NCBI GenBank assembly: GCA_003157945.1
Contig: PMFY01000129.1
Coordinates: 1-9,181 of the forward strand
Direction: 5' to 3'
DNA length: 9,181 bases
Source of the DNA: Acidimicrobiaceae bacterium
GTDB lineage: Bacteria; Actinomycetota; Acidimicrobiia; Acidimicrobiales; RAAP-2
In this document: in pieces, positions 1 to 6,151 of the stretch
How the letters are laid out: each line of letters opens with the position of its first letter
Position numbering within the stretch: the stretch's first letter is position 1
Notes under the pieces: model-generated
The model's input: only the letters and a program-made list of their open reading frames with translations
Database searches by the model: none
What the model was told of the DNA's origin: nothing
Program-made: the position numbers and the translations under genes

Positions 1-163
1 CGAGGCCCGGTCCTGCCTCGAGCTGGCCCGCATGCACCGGGCCCGAGGCGGGCCCGAGGACGCAGAGGCCGCCGCGGCCTACGCCGACCGGGCCCTGGAA
101 CTGGCACGGGGCTTCGGCTACACGGGCGTGGAGCGACGGATCGCCGAGTTCGTGACGGCGTAG
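1..163 (+). CDS. C-terminal end of a TPR-like helical-repeat protein (partial)
   Basis: The left edge of the window cuts this gene. The open frame starting at base 2 gives 53 codons ending in TAG at 161-163. The peptide is rich in Ala, Arg and Leu and shows two helix-forming blocks (CLELARMHRARG, then YADRALELARGFGY) with the spacing of tetratricopeptide-type repeats. It finishes with GVERRIAEFVTA. Such tails are common at the C-terminus of large actinobacterial ATPase, cyclase and LuxR-type regulators, but no catalytic or DNA-binding part is inside the window, so the parent family cannot be named. It converges on the decarboxylase-like gene, and a palindrome lies between the two stops. The frame is clear and the function is inferred only from repeat character. 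Confidence 0.55.
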   Translation, partial: EARSCLELARMHRARGGPEDAEAAAAYADRALELARGFGYTGVERRIAEFVTA

Positions 164-174
164 GTCCGCCGACG

Positions 175-192
175 CCGGCCGACGTCGGCCGG
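175..192. terminator. Perfect 18-bp palindrome between two convergent genes, terminator-like
   Basis: The sequence CCGGCCGACGTCGGCCGG is its own reverse complement and can fold as a 7-bp GC stem with an ACGT loop on either strand. It starts 12 bases after the plus-strand stop (163) and ends 18 bases beyond the minus-strand stop (210), the position expected for a shared bidirectional terminator. No T-run follows on either side, which is usual for high-GC actinobacteria but weakens the call. Confidence 0.5.
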
Positions 193-209
193 AACGGCTC
201 CGGCGCGGC

Positions 210-1169
210 TCAGGCGGAGGCGAGGACGAACTGGCCGGTGACCTCGAGGCCGAACGGCACGGTCTGGGAGGACAGTCCGAGCGTCCGACCCAGCGGATGG
301 CTCGCCAGGGTGTGGAGGGTGAAGTCGAAGCCGTGGCGGAGGAGTCGGGCGTGGAACCGCCCGAACGTCGTCGTGAGCTCGACCAGCTCGACCGCGCCGG
401 CCACGAGGCCGTCCTGCTCGGACGTCCGGAACTGGCGGGCCCCGACCTGACGGAGCTGGTGACCGGCCACCGCGGCCGCCGCCTCGCGGAACAGGGCCTC
501 GTCGGGCAGGGTCACCGTGCCGCGCAGCAGCTGGCCGAGGGCGTCACCGGCGATCCGGCCGGCCTCGGCCGCCAGCTCCTCGACCGCCTCGCCGACGTGC
601 ACGCCGGCCTGCGGCGTCAGTTCGAGGAGCGGGTGCAGTCCCGACGTCTCGTCCCGTCCGAACGCCCCGCCGAAGACGTCGAGCGAGCAGGACGGGCGGT
701 CCCCGGTCGTGATGGTGGGCTCACCCCACTGCTTGGCGATCCCGTAGATGTCGCGGCCCCCGAGGAGCGACACCGGATTGTCGACCCACATCGCCGGGAT
801 GAACAACGAGATCCGGTCGATGAGGTCGGCGTGGTCGGCGCGGTGGCCCGCGGCGGTCGGCACCCAGATGGCGGCGTGGCGCTCCGCCGAGGTCCCCATG
901 TCGGCGTAGGCGGTGCCGAAGAGCGGGGAGCGCGACTGGCTGAGCGACCGCACCACCATCGAGCCGAACGAGAGCATCACGAACTCGCCCAGCGGTGTGT
1001 ACGACATGGTGCCGTCGGGGTCGTGCAGCACCGTCGCGCACAGGTCGGCGAGCAGGTCGGGGTCGGCCCGCAGCCCGAACAGGTAGATGGTCACGTCGGA
1101 GCACTCGAACGGCCCGGGCACCGAGGTGAGCCCGCCGTACTCCAGGAACGGGGGTCCGGGCACCGTCAC
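210..1169 (-). CDS. Acetoacetate decarboxylase-like protein
   Basis: This 319-residue protein resembles the acetoacetate decarboxylase superfamily, whose type member decarboxylates acetoacetate through a Schiff base on an active-site lysine. The key stretch is GGRDIYGIAKQWGEP at residues 137-151. It matches the family's GRE-x-YG-x-x-K pattern and makes K146 the candidate Schiff-base lysine. The superfamily also includes aldolase-dehydratases, and the usual Pro before the Lys is Ala here, so the substrate is open. The length is somewhat above the roughly 250 residues of the classical enzyme. The frame stays open to 1277, but the preceding 36 codons lie over the neighbour's C-terminus and look like shadow sequence. 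The GTG at 1169 shares GTGA with the upstream stop (1166-1168), which implies translational coupling. There is no clear Shine-Dalgarno sequence. A second GTG lies at 1163. It is the last gene of a two-gene operon. Confidence 0.8.
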   Translation of the reverse strand: MTVPGPPFLEYGGLTSVPGPFECSDVTIYLFGLRADPDLLADLCATVLHDPDGTMSYTPLGEFVMLSFGSMVVRSLSQSRSPLFGTAYADMGTSAERHAAIWVPTAAGHRADHADLIDRISLFIPAMWVDNPVSLLGGRDIYGIAKQWGEPTITTGDRPSCSLDVFGGAFGRDETSGLHPLLELTPQAGVHVGEAVEELAAEAGRIAGDALGQLLRGTVTLPDEALFREAAAAVAGHQLRQVGARQFRTSEQDGLVAGAVELVELTTTFGRFHARLLRHGFDFTLHTLASHPLGRTLGLSSQTVPFGLEVTGQFVLASA

Positions 1170-3370
1170 TGCTCGACCCGGGTCAGCCAGTCGACGTTCT
1201 CGGACGAGATGTCGGCCGGCGTGCCGCAGATCGACCGCGACGCCCGCATCCCCGACATGGTGGCCGCCTCGACGCACCCGCCGTTGATGCCGTTGAGCGT
1301 CCAGTCGCCGGCCAGGTAGAGGTTGGCGATCCCCGGTCCGGGATCGGTCGACCGGGCGGCGACGACCAGGGCGTCCTCGCGCAGGCGGTGGACGGTCGAG
1401 CCGGCGGTCGACAGCACGTACCGCTCCGTGGGCTCGAAGTTGGCCCGCAGGTACTGGGCGTCGAACCGGGACCGGTCGTCACCCCCGGCCGGGTCGAAGA
1501 GGACGGACCAGTCGAAGGTGCCGTCCGCCCGGGCCGCCTTCGGCCACAGCTCGACGGCATGGCCCGCCAGCAGGTCGTGCACGGCCCGGGCGACCTCGGC
1601 GTCGGCCGCGGCCTGGGACGCCTGGTCGGCCATCACCCCGCAGAAGTAGGCGACGCCGAGGGGCGGGTGGTCGCCCCACGTCTCCCGGTCCAGGAGGTGG
1701 GACATGTCGCAGTAGGTGTCGATGGGCTCCACGAAGCTCGTGGCGATGGCCTTCCCACAGAATCGCGCACCGAGCTGGTCGAGCGGGGTGGTGGTCCACA
1801 CCTGGCCGGCCTGGGTCATGACGCTGTGGCAGTTGTCGAGCATCGTGCGGAACGCGGGCACCTGGTCGGCGACCTCGGCGCAGATGGCGCCCAGCGCCGG
1901 CGCCGGAATGGCCAGGACCACGAGGTCGAAGTCCGTACCGTGGGCCAGGACCTGTTCGACGGCGCCCGGGGCGCGGCCGCCGTGCTCGAAGGCGACCCCG
2001 CCGGCCCGGAGGGCCGGCCCGTCCACCAGCTGGTCCCACACCGGCTCGTTCGGCCAGCAGGGGAGTCCGGCGACTTCGACGAGGGGGTGGTACTCCGTGC
2101 CCTGCTGCAGCTCGGCCTGGCGGACGAGTCGGATCCCGTCGATCCTCGTCCGATCGGCCGAGAGCGCGAGCCCCGTCACCTCCCGGAAGAACTCGAAGCG
2201 GACGCCACGGTCGCGGAGGACCTCGTAGAAGGGACCGAAGACCGTGTCCCCCATGCCGGCCTGCATCTTGTAGGCCACGTGCTCGCGGTAGCCGCCGAGG
2301 AGCCGGAGGATGCCGTGGACCCCCGTGCCCGCGGCCAGGTCGGGCACCGCGGCGCCGTTCTCGAACCGGTAGGCGAACGCCGCGTCGTACCAGCCGCGTA
2401 AGAAGGGCGAGTGCTCGAGCTCGAGCGTGAAGTCCTCGGCGCCGTGGGCCTTCAGGAACGCGGAGAGCTCGTAGCCGTCGATGGAGGTGAACCCGTTGGT
2501 GGCTACGTCGGCGTCGAGGATGCCGACCACGGCGGTGAGGAAGGTGTCGAAGGTGGTGAAGAACAGGCGCAGGCCGGCGTGGTCGACGCGGGCCTTCACG
2601 TACTGCTCCCACAGCTCGTGCTTGAAGTCCACCAGCGGCCGCACGATCAGTTCCTTGAGGGCGTGGCCCACGGCCTCGGCGGCGTGGACGCGTCCACCCA
2701 GGTCGCCGAAGTCGGCCCCGAGGTCCTGGACGACGTCGAGCAGTTTCTCCTTGAGGCCGGCGTCGAACTCGTCGAGGTCGACCTCGAAGTGCTCCGACCA
2801 GTGGAGGAACCGCCGCAGCACCCGCTTCGGGATCTCGTGCCCCGGCACCTGCAGCTCGGCCCGCAGGGCGTCCCAGGCGTCGATCGCCCAGACGATCCCG
2901 TTGGCCAGGACGTGCCAGAGCGACGGCAGCGGGCCGATCTCGCCGAGTGTGGGATGGAGGGGCGACACGCGCGGCGGAGGCTCGAAGGAGTGGGACAGCC
3001 ACGCGCCGCCGTAGTACTCGTACAGGCCGATGACCGGGCTCGGCGCGAACGCCCCCGCGAAGTCCCGGATGGGGCAGGACGCACCCCGGGGGCGGCGGAC
3101 GGTCAGCTCCTCGTAGCACTGGCGCATGGTGAGGAACGCGTTGTCGTAGAAGCCGAACCAGATGTGGAGCCCGTGCTCCTCGATGCGGCCGCCCCGGTCG
3201 AGGTCGCGGCCGCTCGCCCCCTTGCCGCCCAGCCGCCAGCCCGACTGGTAGACGGTCACGTCGTAGCGGTCACGGAGCTCGGGCGTGCTGGTGAGCCAGA
3301 ACGCCGTCACCATGCCGCCGACGCCGCCGCCGAGCACCGCCACCTTCTCCCGGTCAGCCCCGACCACCAT
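1166..3370 (-). CDS. FAD-dependent oxidoreductase, phytoene/zeta-carotene desaturase-like
   Basis: This 734-residue soluble flavoenzyme belongs to the amine-oxidase/carotenoid-desaturase fold. The N-terminal FAD-binding Rossmann motif is VAVLGGGVGGM (residues 10-20), followed by YQSGWRLGGKGASGR at 41-55. HGLHIWFGFYDNAF at 66-79 matches the EHGLHIFFGAY-type block of plant and cyanobacterial phytoene and zeta-carotene desaturases. The C-terminal flavin motif is LYLAGDWTLNGINGGCVEAA, around residues 684-703, with GDW at 688-690. It is much longer than the roughly 450-570 residues of the desaturases or of hydroxysqualene dehydroxylase; the extra sequence is in the middle. The ATG at 3370 follows GGGGGTGG with a short spacer. 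It is the first gene of an operon with the decarboxylase-like gene, stop and start overlapping as GTGA. No phytoene synthase or other carotenoid gene is in view, so the substrate is unknown. The flavoenzyme class is secure and the exact reaction is not. Confidence 0.85.
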   Translation of the reverse strand: MVVGADREKVAVLGGGVGGMVTAFWLTSTPELRDRYDVTVYQSGWRLGGKGASGRDLDRGGRIEEHGLHIWFGFYDNAFLTMRQCYEELTVRRPRGASCPIRDFAGAFAPSPVIGLYEYYGGAWLSHSFEPPPRVSPLHPTLGEIGPLPSLWHVLANGIVWAIDAWDALRAELQVPGHEIPKRVLRRFLHWSEHFEVDLDEFDAGLKEKLLDVVQDLGADFGDLGGRVHAAEAVGHALKELIVRPLVDFKHELWEQYVKARVDHAGLRLFFTTFDTFLTAVVGILDADVATNGFTSIDGYELSAFLKAHGAEDFTLELEHSPFLRGWYDAAFAYRFENGAAVPDLAAGTGVHGILRLLGGYREHVAYKMQAGMGDTVFGPFYEVLRDRGVRFEFFREVTGLALSADRTRIDGIRLVRQAELQQGTEYHPLVEVAGLPCWPNEPVWDQLVDGPALRAGGVAFEHGGRAPGAVEQVLAHGTDFDLVVLAIPAPALGAICAEVADQVPAFRTMLDNCHSVMTQAGQVWTTTPLDQLGARFCGKAIATSFVEPIDTYCDMSHLLDRETWGDHPPLGVAYFCGVMADQASQAAADAEVARAVHDLLAGHAVELWPKAARADGTFDWSVLFDPAGGDDRSRFDAQYLRANFEPTERYVLSTAGSTVHRLREDALVVAARSTDPGPGIANLYLAGDWTLNGINGGCVEAATMSGMRASRSICGTPADISSENVDWLTRVEQ

Positions 3371-3397
3371 GTTCCGCCACCCCCGCGTGCCGTCGAT

Positions 3398-3415
3398 GGG
3401 CCGAGCGCTCGGCCC
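3398..3415. repeat. Perfect 18-bp palindrome in the leader of the oxidoreductase operon
   Basis: GGGCCGAGCGCTCGGCCC equals its own reverse complement. It lies 28-45 bases upstream of the oxidoreductase ATG, downstream of the predicted promoter, so it would be transcribed into the 5' leader. It could be a regulator binding site or a leader hairpin. It is not a terminator for the minus-strand gene at 3547-4215, whose stop is more than 130 bases away. Confidence 0.5.
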
Positions 3416-3451
3416 GCCGTCCGCTCCGGATCCCTACGCCGTCGGAGGCCG

Positions 3452-3481
3452 AGTATCCCAGTGCCCCGTCTCCGATCGCAA
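3452..3481 (-). promoter_or_regulatory. Predicted promoter of the oxidoreductase/decarboxylase operon
   Basis: On the minus strand, TTGCGA (3481-3476) and GATACT (3457-3452) are separated by 18 bases. They match the housekeeping -35 and -10 consensus at 4 of 6 positions each. Transcription would start near 3445, leaving a leader of about 75 bases that contains the palindrome at 3398-3415. The same GATACT hexamer precedes the methyltransferase gene at 5345-5350. This was found by eye only. Confidence 0.4.
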
Positions 3482-3546
3482 GAGGCGCCACCACCGGACC
3501 GGATCGCGTCCGCGCGTCGAGGGCCCGGGTCGGTCTGCGGAGGGCG

Positions 3547-4215
3547 TCAGCGGCCACCCGCCAGTTCGGGCCACTTGCCGCGCGCCTCCTTGAGGTAGCG
3601 GCTGGCCAGCTGGCGCGAGAAGCCGAACGCCTCACCCACCTGCCCGGCGGTCATGCCGTTGTCGATGGCCACGGCCACCAGCGCGAGCCGGAAGCGGTGC
3701 CGGGCCGATTCGAGTTCGCTCATGGCGTCGCTCACGCTCCGGCGGATGGTCCCGCCGACGGCGGGCACGAGGATGTCCTTCGCCAGGCCGGCCCGGATGG
3801 CCGCCATCCCTCCGTCGTACTGGGCGATGTCGTCGGCGAGGACCGTCTGCAGGTTGACGGCGGCGTCGCGCCGGGCCGTCATGGCCTCGGCCGCCTCGAG
3901 CTCGTAGACGGACAGCTCCCGGACCCCGCCCATCGTGGCGGCCTGGCGGACCTCCCGGGCCCGTCGGGTCTCGAGCTCCGCCCGTCGCCTCCCCAGTTCG
4001 TCCTTCAGCTCGGGGCTGAGACCGGCGGCCACGTCGCCCGAGGAGAGCCGGGGAAGGTCGAACCGGTGGTGGTCCTCGGCGACCACCGGGTTGCTCTCCA
4101 GGTCGGGGAGCCCGTCGATGGCGAGGAAGCCCCAGCTCGCTCGGTCGCGGTCCCCTTCCGGCTGGCCGTCCGGGGCGGTGCGGTCCGCCCGGATGTCGCC
4201 GGCCGCCCGCTTCAC
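3547..4215 (-). CDS. Uncharacterised protein with C-terminal helix-turn-helix
   Basis: The 222-residue product is not a family I recognise. Residues 1-65 are polar and probably loose. Residues 66-92 are strongly charged and helical (ELKDELGRRRAELETRRAR), possibly a coiled coil. A mixed helical section runs to about 180. The last part, DNGMTAGQVGEAFGFSRQLA followed by SRYLKEARGKW (residues 185-215), has the shape of a helix-turn-helix: Ala-x-x-x-Phe-Gly-Phe-Ser-Arg as turn, then a basic recognition helix. This suggests a small DNA-binding protein that may dimerise through the charged helix. The GTG start at 4215 is preceded by GGAGG (4227-4223) with a 7-base spacer, which is convincing. It stands alone: the operon downstream has its own promoter-like signal, and the upstream gap contains a promoter-like pair and an inverted repeat that could be its own binding site. 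Confidence 0.75.
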   Translation of the reverse strand: MKRAAGDIRADRTAPDGQPEGDRDRASWGFLAIDGLPDLESNPVVAEDHHRFDLPRLSSGDVAAGLSPELKDELGRRRAELETRRAREVRQAATMGGVRELSVYELEAAEAMTARRDAAVNLQTVLADDIAQYDGGMAAIRAGLAKDILVPAVGGTIRRSVSDAMSELESARHRFRLALVAVAIDNGMTAGQVGEAFGFSRQLASRYLKEARGKWPELAGGR

Positions 4216-4336
4216 GGGCGGACCTCCGGAGCGACCGGCCCCCTGCCCTCAGCCATCCGCATCGCAACCTCCGCTCCGTTCGGCCGCGGGGTCCACGGGG
4301 GACACCCGCAGGCGGCCGTCTGATGTTCTGAACTGC

Positions 4337-4364
4337 AATTTAGCATCGGAGCACGACCTTGCAA
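4337..4364 (-). promoter_or_regulatory. Predicted promoter for the helix-turn-helix gene
   Basis: On the minus strand, TTGCAA (4364-4359) and TAAATT (4342-4337) are 16 bases apart and each match the housekeeping consensus at 4 of 6 positions. Transcription would begin near 4330, about 115 bases before the GTG start. The AT-rich setting in otherwise very GC-rich DNA supports a regulatory role. The assignment was made by eye. Confidence 0.4.
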
Positions 4365-4383
4365 TTCATAATCACTATGAATT
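4363..4383. promoter_or_regulatory. Inverted repeat, possible operator next to the -35 box
   Basis: AATTCATA (4363-4370) and TATGAATT (4376-4383) are perfect inverted copies around the 5-base spacer ATCAC. The repeat abuts the predicted -35 box of the downstream helix-turn-helix gene. A dimeric regulator site is the simplest reading. The neighbouring gene product is an obvious candidate to bind it, but nothing here proves that. Confidence 0.45.
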
Positions 4384-4491
4384 CACGGCCGTGGCGACAC
4401 CGACGGCGATGTCGTCACGACCCGGGAGGCGGAAGACCGGGAAGGGGCGGTCCACCGGTTCGACGGCCGTGCCGGCCGACGTGGCCGGGAC

Positions 4492-4542
4492 GGGGCCGAC
4501 CGGTCGCCCCGGCACCGGTCGCTCGCCGGAGGTCGGACCGGT
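4492..4542 (-). terminator. Hairpin cluster after the methyltransferase, terminator-like
   Basis: Two GC stems follow or touch the stop at 4542. ACCGGTC (4514-4520) pairs with GACCGGT (4536-4542) across 15 bases. Around 4492-4510, GGGG plus CGAC pairs with GTCG plus CCCC with one bulged base. There is no T-run. The position fits a terminator, but random GC pairing is common in this DNA. Confidence 0.3.
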
Positions 4543-5336
4543 TACCCGGGTTGGACCTCGGAGACCCCGGGGCGCCGGAGCAACCAGAACACGGTGCTCG
4601 CCCCCCAGGGCCCCGTCCATCCGAGGGGGCTGTAGACGGTCCGCACCAGCTGCAGCCGTCCCGTCAGCATCGACCGGACCTCGCGGTAGTCGAACCCCTT
4701 GTGGCTGTAGGAGTTCATGCCGGTCAGCCCGCCGGCGTCCCACCCGACTCCGGCCCGCAGCAGCTCGCGCCACGGGTACCGCTCGTAGCCGTAGTCGTTC
4801 ACCCGGTTGGCCCACCACCGCCCCGCCTGCTTGACGAGCAGCGCCGGTCCCACCTCGATCGGCACGGACACCACGACGGTTCCCCCCGGCGCGACGAGTC
4901 CGGTGATCTGACGGACGACGGCGTCGACATCGCCGACGTGCTCCAGGGTCTCCAGACAGAGCACGAGATCGACGTCACCCCGGGACGGGTCCACGTCGCC
5001 GGGAGCCGCGAACGAGAGGCCCGGGTAGCCGGACGAGCGGAGCCGGCCCGAGTCGAGCATCACCGGCTCGTTGTCGATGCCGATGCCGGTCTCGATGACT
5101 CCGCCGTCATAGAGGTCACGGAGCAGCCAACCATCGGCACAGCCGACGTCCACCGCCGATCTGAACACGCGACCGCCGACCAGTTCGAGCACGGCGTCGC
5201 GGCGGCTGTTGTGGGCCCAGCGGGTCAGGGCCGAGCCACCACGGAAGATCCGCTCGTGGTAGCCGCTAAGCACCCCGGGAGGCGCATCCGCCAGCGATCC
5301 GGCCGGGCGCTCAGCCTCGTCCTCGGCGCCGGCCAT
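4542..5336 (-). CDS. Class I SAM-dependent methyltransferase
   Basis: This 264-residue protein has the motifs of the Rossmann-fold methyltransferases that use S-adenosylmethionine. Motif I is AVDVGCADG (61-69). An acidic residue in GIGIDNE (84-90), D88, would bind the ribose. LVLCLETLEHV (124-134) is the motif IV region, and APGGTVVVSVP (149-159) is the following strand. The layout resembles UbiG-type small-molecule methyltransferases. The region after residue 165 (VKQAGRWWANRVNDYGY onward) is rich in Trp and Tyr and probably forms the substrate cap. The substrate cannot be read from the sequence. The ATG at 5336 has no Shine-Dalgarno sequence, but GATACT sits 8 bases upstream, which suggests a leaderless mRNA. 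It is monocistronic: hairpins lie on both sides, and the upstream gene on the same strand appears separately terminated. Confidence 0.85.
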   Translation of the reverse strand: MAGAEDEAERPAGSLADAPPGVLSGYHERIFRGGSALTRWAHNSRRDAVLELVGGRVFRSAVDVGCADGWLLRDLYDGGVIETGIGIDNEPVMLDSGRLRSSGYPGLSFAAPGDVDPSRGDVDLVLCLETLEHVGDVDAVVRQITGLVAPGGTVVVSVPIEVGPALLVKQAGRWWANRVNDYGYERYPWRELLRAGVGWDAGGLTGMNSYSHKGFDYREVRSMLTGRLQLVRTVYSPLGWTGPWGASTVFWLLRRPGVSEVQPG

Positions 5337-5344
5337 CGCCCGAC

Positions 5345-5350
5345 AGTATC
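5345..5350 (-). promoter_or_regulatory. -10-like hexamer of a likely leaderless promoter
   Basis: GATACT on the minus strand ends 8 bases before the methyltransferase ATG (5336), so transcription would start at or within a couple of bases of the start codon. Leaderless genes of this layout are common in actinobacteria. No good -35 hexamer is visible 16-18 bases further upstream. Confidence 0.4.
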
Positions 5351-5385
5351 AGGGGGAATTCGCGGGGATCCGGGTCAGCCGGATG

Positions 5386-5427
5386 CCCACCGACCGTCGC
5401 ACCCGTGGGGGCACGACGGTCGGTGGG
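5386..5427 (-). terminator. Strong 14-bp hairpin after the secreted-protein gene
   Basis: CCCACCGACCGTCG (5386-5399) and CGACGGTCGGTGGG (5414-5427) are perfect inverted copies around a 14-base loop, extendable by G-T pairs. The hairpin begins 46 bases after the secreted-protein stop codon and ends before the methyltransferase promoter element, so it would insulate the two genes. A smaller palindrome, CCGTTCAGAACGG, lies at 5430-5442. No T-run follows. Confidence 0.6.
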
Positions 5428-5473
5428 TGCCGTTCAGAACGGTGCTCCGGGCCGGGACGGCCCCGCGGGATGC

Positions 5474-6151
5474 TCAGCCCAGGACGAGCGCGGAGCCGCT
5501 GAAGGGGCTGGACAGGGTCAGTCCCTTCAGACCCGCCTTGCTGGCGCAGGCGGTGGCGATGCCCGTCACCGAATTGGCGCCGGTGGAGCCGGTCAGCGTG
5601 TCCCCGGCACCGGAGTCGGTGCCCTGGAACGGTCCCGTGGTGCTGGACCCGGCCACGGCGAAGGTGGCGGCCGAATGGACGGTGTCGATCGTGATCGTCG
5701 CCGTCGAACCGGTGACGACGCTCGACGACGCCGTCAGCTTGGGCGTGGTCTTCCACTTGACGGTGAGGTTCCCGGTGATGGAGATCGGGACACCGTTGGA
5801 GCCGCCGCACTTGTGGTAGCTGGAGGAGTTGCTGAGGGCGCCGGAGAGCGTCGCCCCGCTGACGGACACGGCCGTGCCCGAACCGGCGGGGGTCACGGTG
5901 CAGCCCGACAACTTGGCCTTGAGGGTGTCGGTGGCCGAACTGGGCGTCGCCGTACCGGCGGTCGTCTGGGGCTGCGAGAACTTGACCGTGGCGGAGGTGA
6001 GCCCGCTGCAGGCCACCGTGTAGTGGGTGGCGTCGACCTTGGGGGCGCCGGCACCGGCGACGCCACCGGTGGAGGCGAGGAGGCCGAGGGCCGAGGCACT
6101 GGCGGCGAACACGAGCCAGGGTGCACGGGAGCGGGTGCTGACAGGGGACAT
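5474..6151 (-). CDS. Secreted four-cysteine protein of unknown function
   Basis: The 225-residue product begins with a Sec-type signal peptide: STRSR gives the positive end, followed by a hydrophobic run (residues 11-27). Small residues V-A-G-A follow, with likely cleavage after A34. No lipobox cysteine is present. The mature part is dominated by Ser, Thr, Gly and Val in alternating beta-type strings and contains exactly four cysteines (C48, C84, C115, C202), enough for two disulfides. This looks like an exported all-beta domain. Similar Ser/Thr-rich exported proteins are frequent in actinobacteria, but I cannot name a family or function. The ATG at 6151 follows AAGGAA with a longish spacer of about 10 bases. 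Codon use is biased toward G/C in the third position like its neighbours. A strong hairpin follows the gene. Confidence 0.75.
   Translation of the reverse strand: MSPVSTRSRAPWLVFAASASALGLLASTGGVAGAGAPKVDATHYTVACSGLTSATVKFSQPQTTAGTATPSSATDTLKAKLSGCTVTPAGSGTAVSVSGATLSGALSNSSSYHKCGGSNGVPISITGNLTVKWKTTPKLTASSSVVTGSTATITIDTVHSAATFAVAGSSTTGPFQGTDSGAGDTLTGSTGANSVTGIATACASKAGLKGLTLSSPFSGSALVLG

Larger units (their letters stand above)
4216..4541. other. 326-base gap without a gene, GC-rich with an AT-rich island
   Basis: The gap separates the methyltransferase stop from the GTG start of the helix-turn-helix gene. Most of it is GC-rich and shows no plausible coding frame. The stretch 4322-4385 is markedly AT-rich and holds the promoter-like pair and inverted repeat listed separately. 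The right end, 4492-4542, holds hairpins belonging to the methyltransferase terminator region. Confidence 0.6.

Noticed and set aside
1170..1277. Upstream extension of the decarboxylase-like frame to an ATG at 1277
   Set aside because: The 36 extra residues lie over the oxidoreductase C-terminus and look like shadow sequence. The GTG at 1169 gives a standard GTGA overlap.
1479..3119. 546-residue minus-strand frame inside the oxidoreductase gene
   Set aside because: It is a different frame of the same strand, giving an Arg/Pro/Gly-dominated product, while the overlapping frame carries clear FAD-binding motifs.
297..3598. Long plus-strand frames opposite the decarboxylase-like and oxidoreductase genes (297-1319, 1388-2401, 2411-3598)
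   Set aside because: They are antisense to two well-supported genes, their products are rich in Gly, Arg, Glu and Val without domain motifs, and open antisense frames are expected in DNA this GC-rich.
3632..4267. 211-residue minus-strand frame overlapping the helix-turn-helix gene
   Set aside because: Its product is mostly Arg, Gly and Pro. The competing frame has a good ribosome binding site at 4223-4227 and normal amino acid composition.
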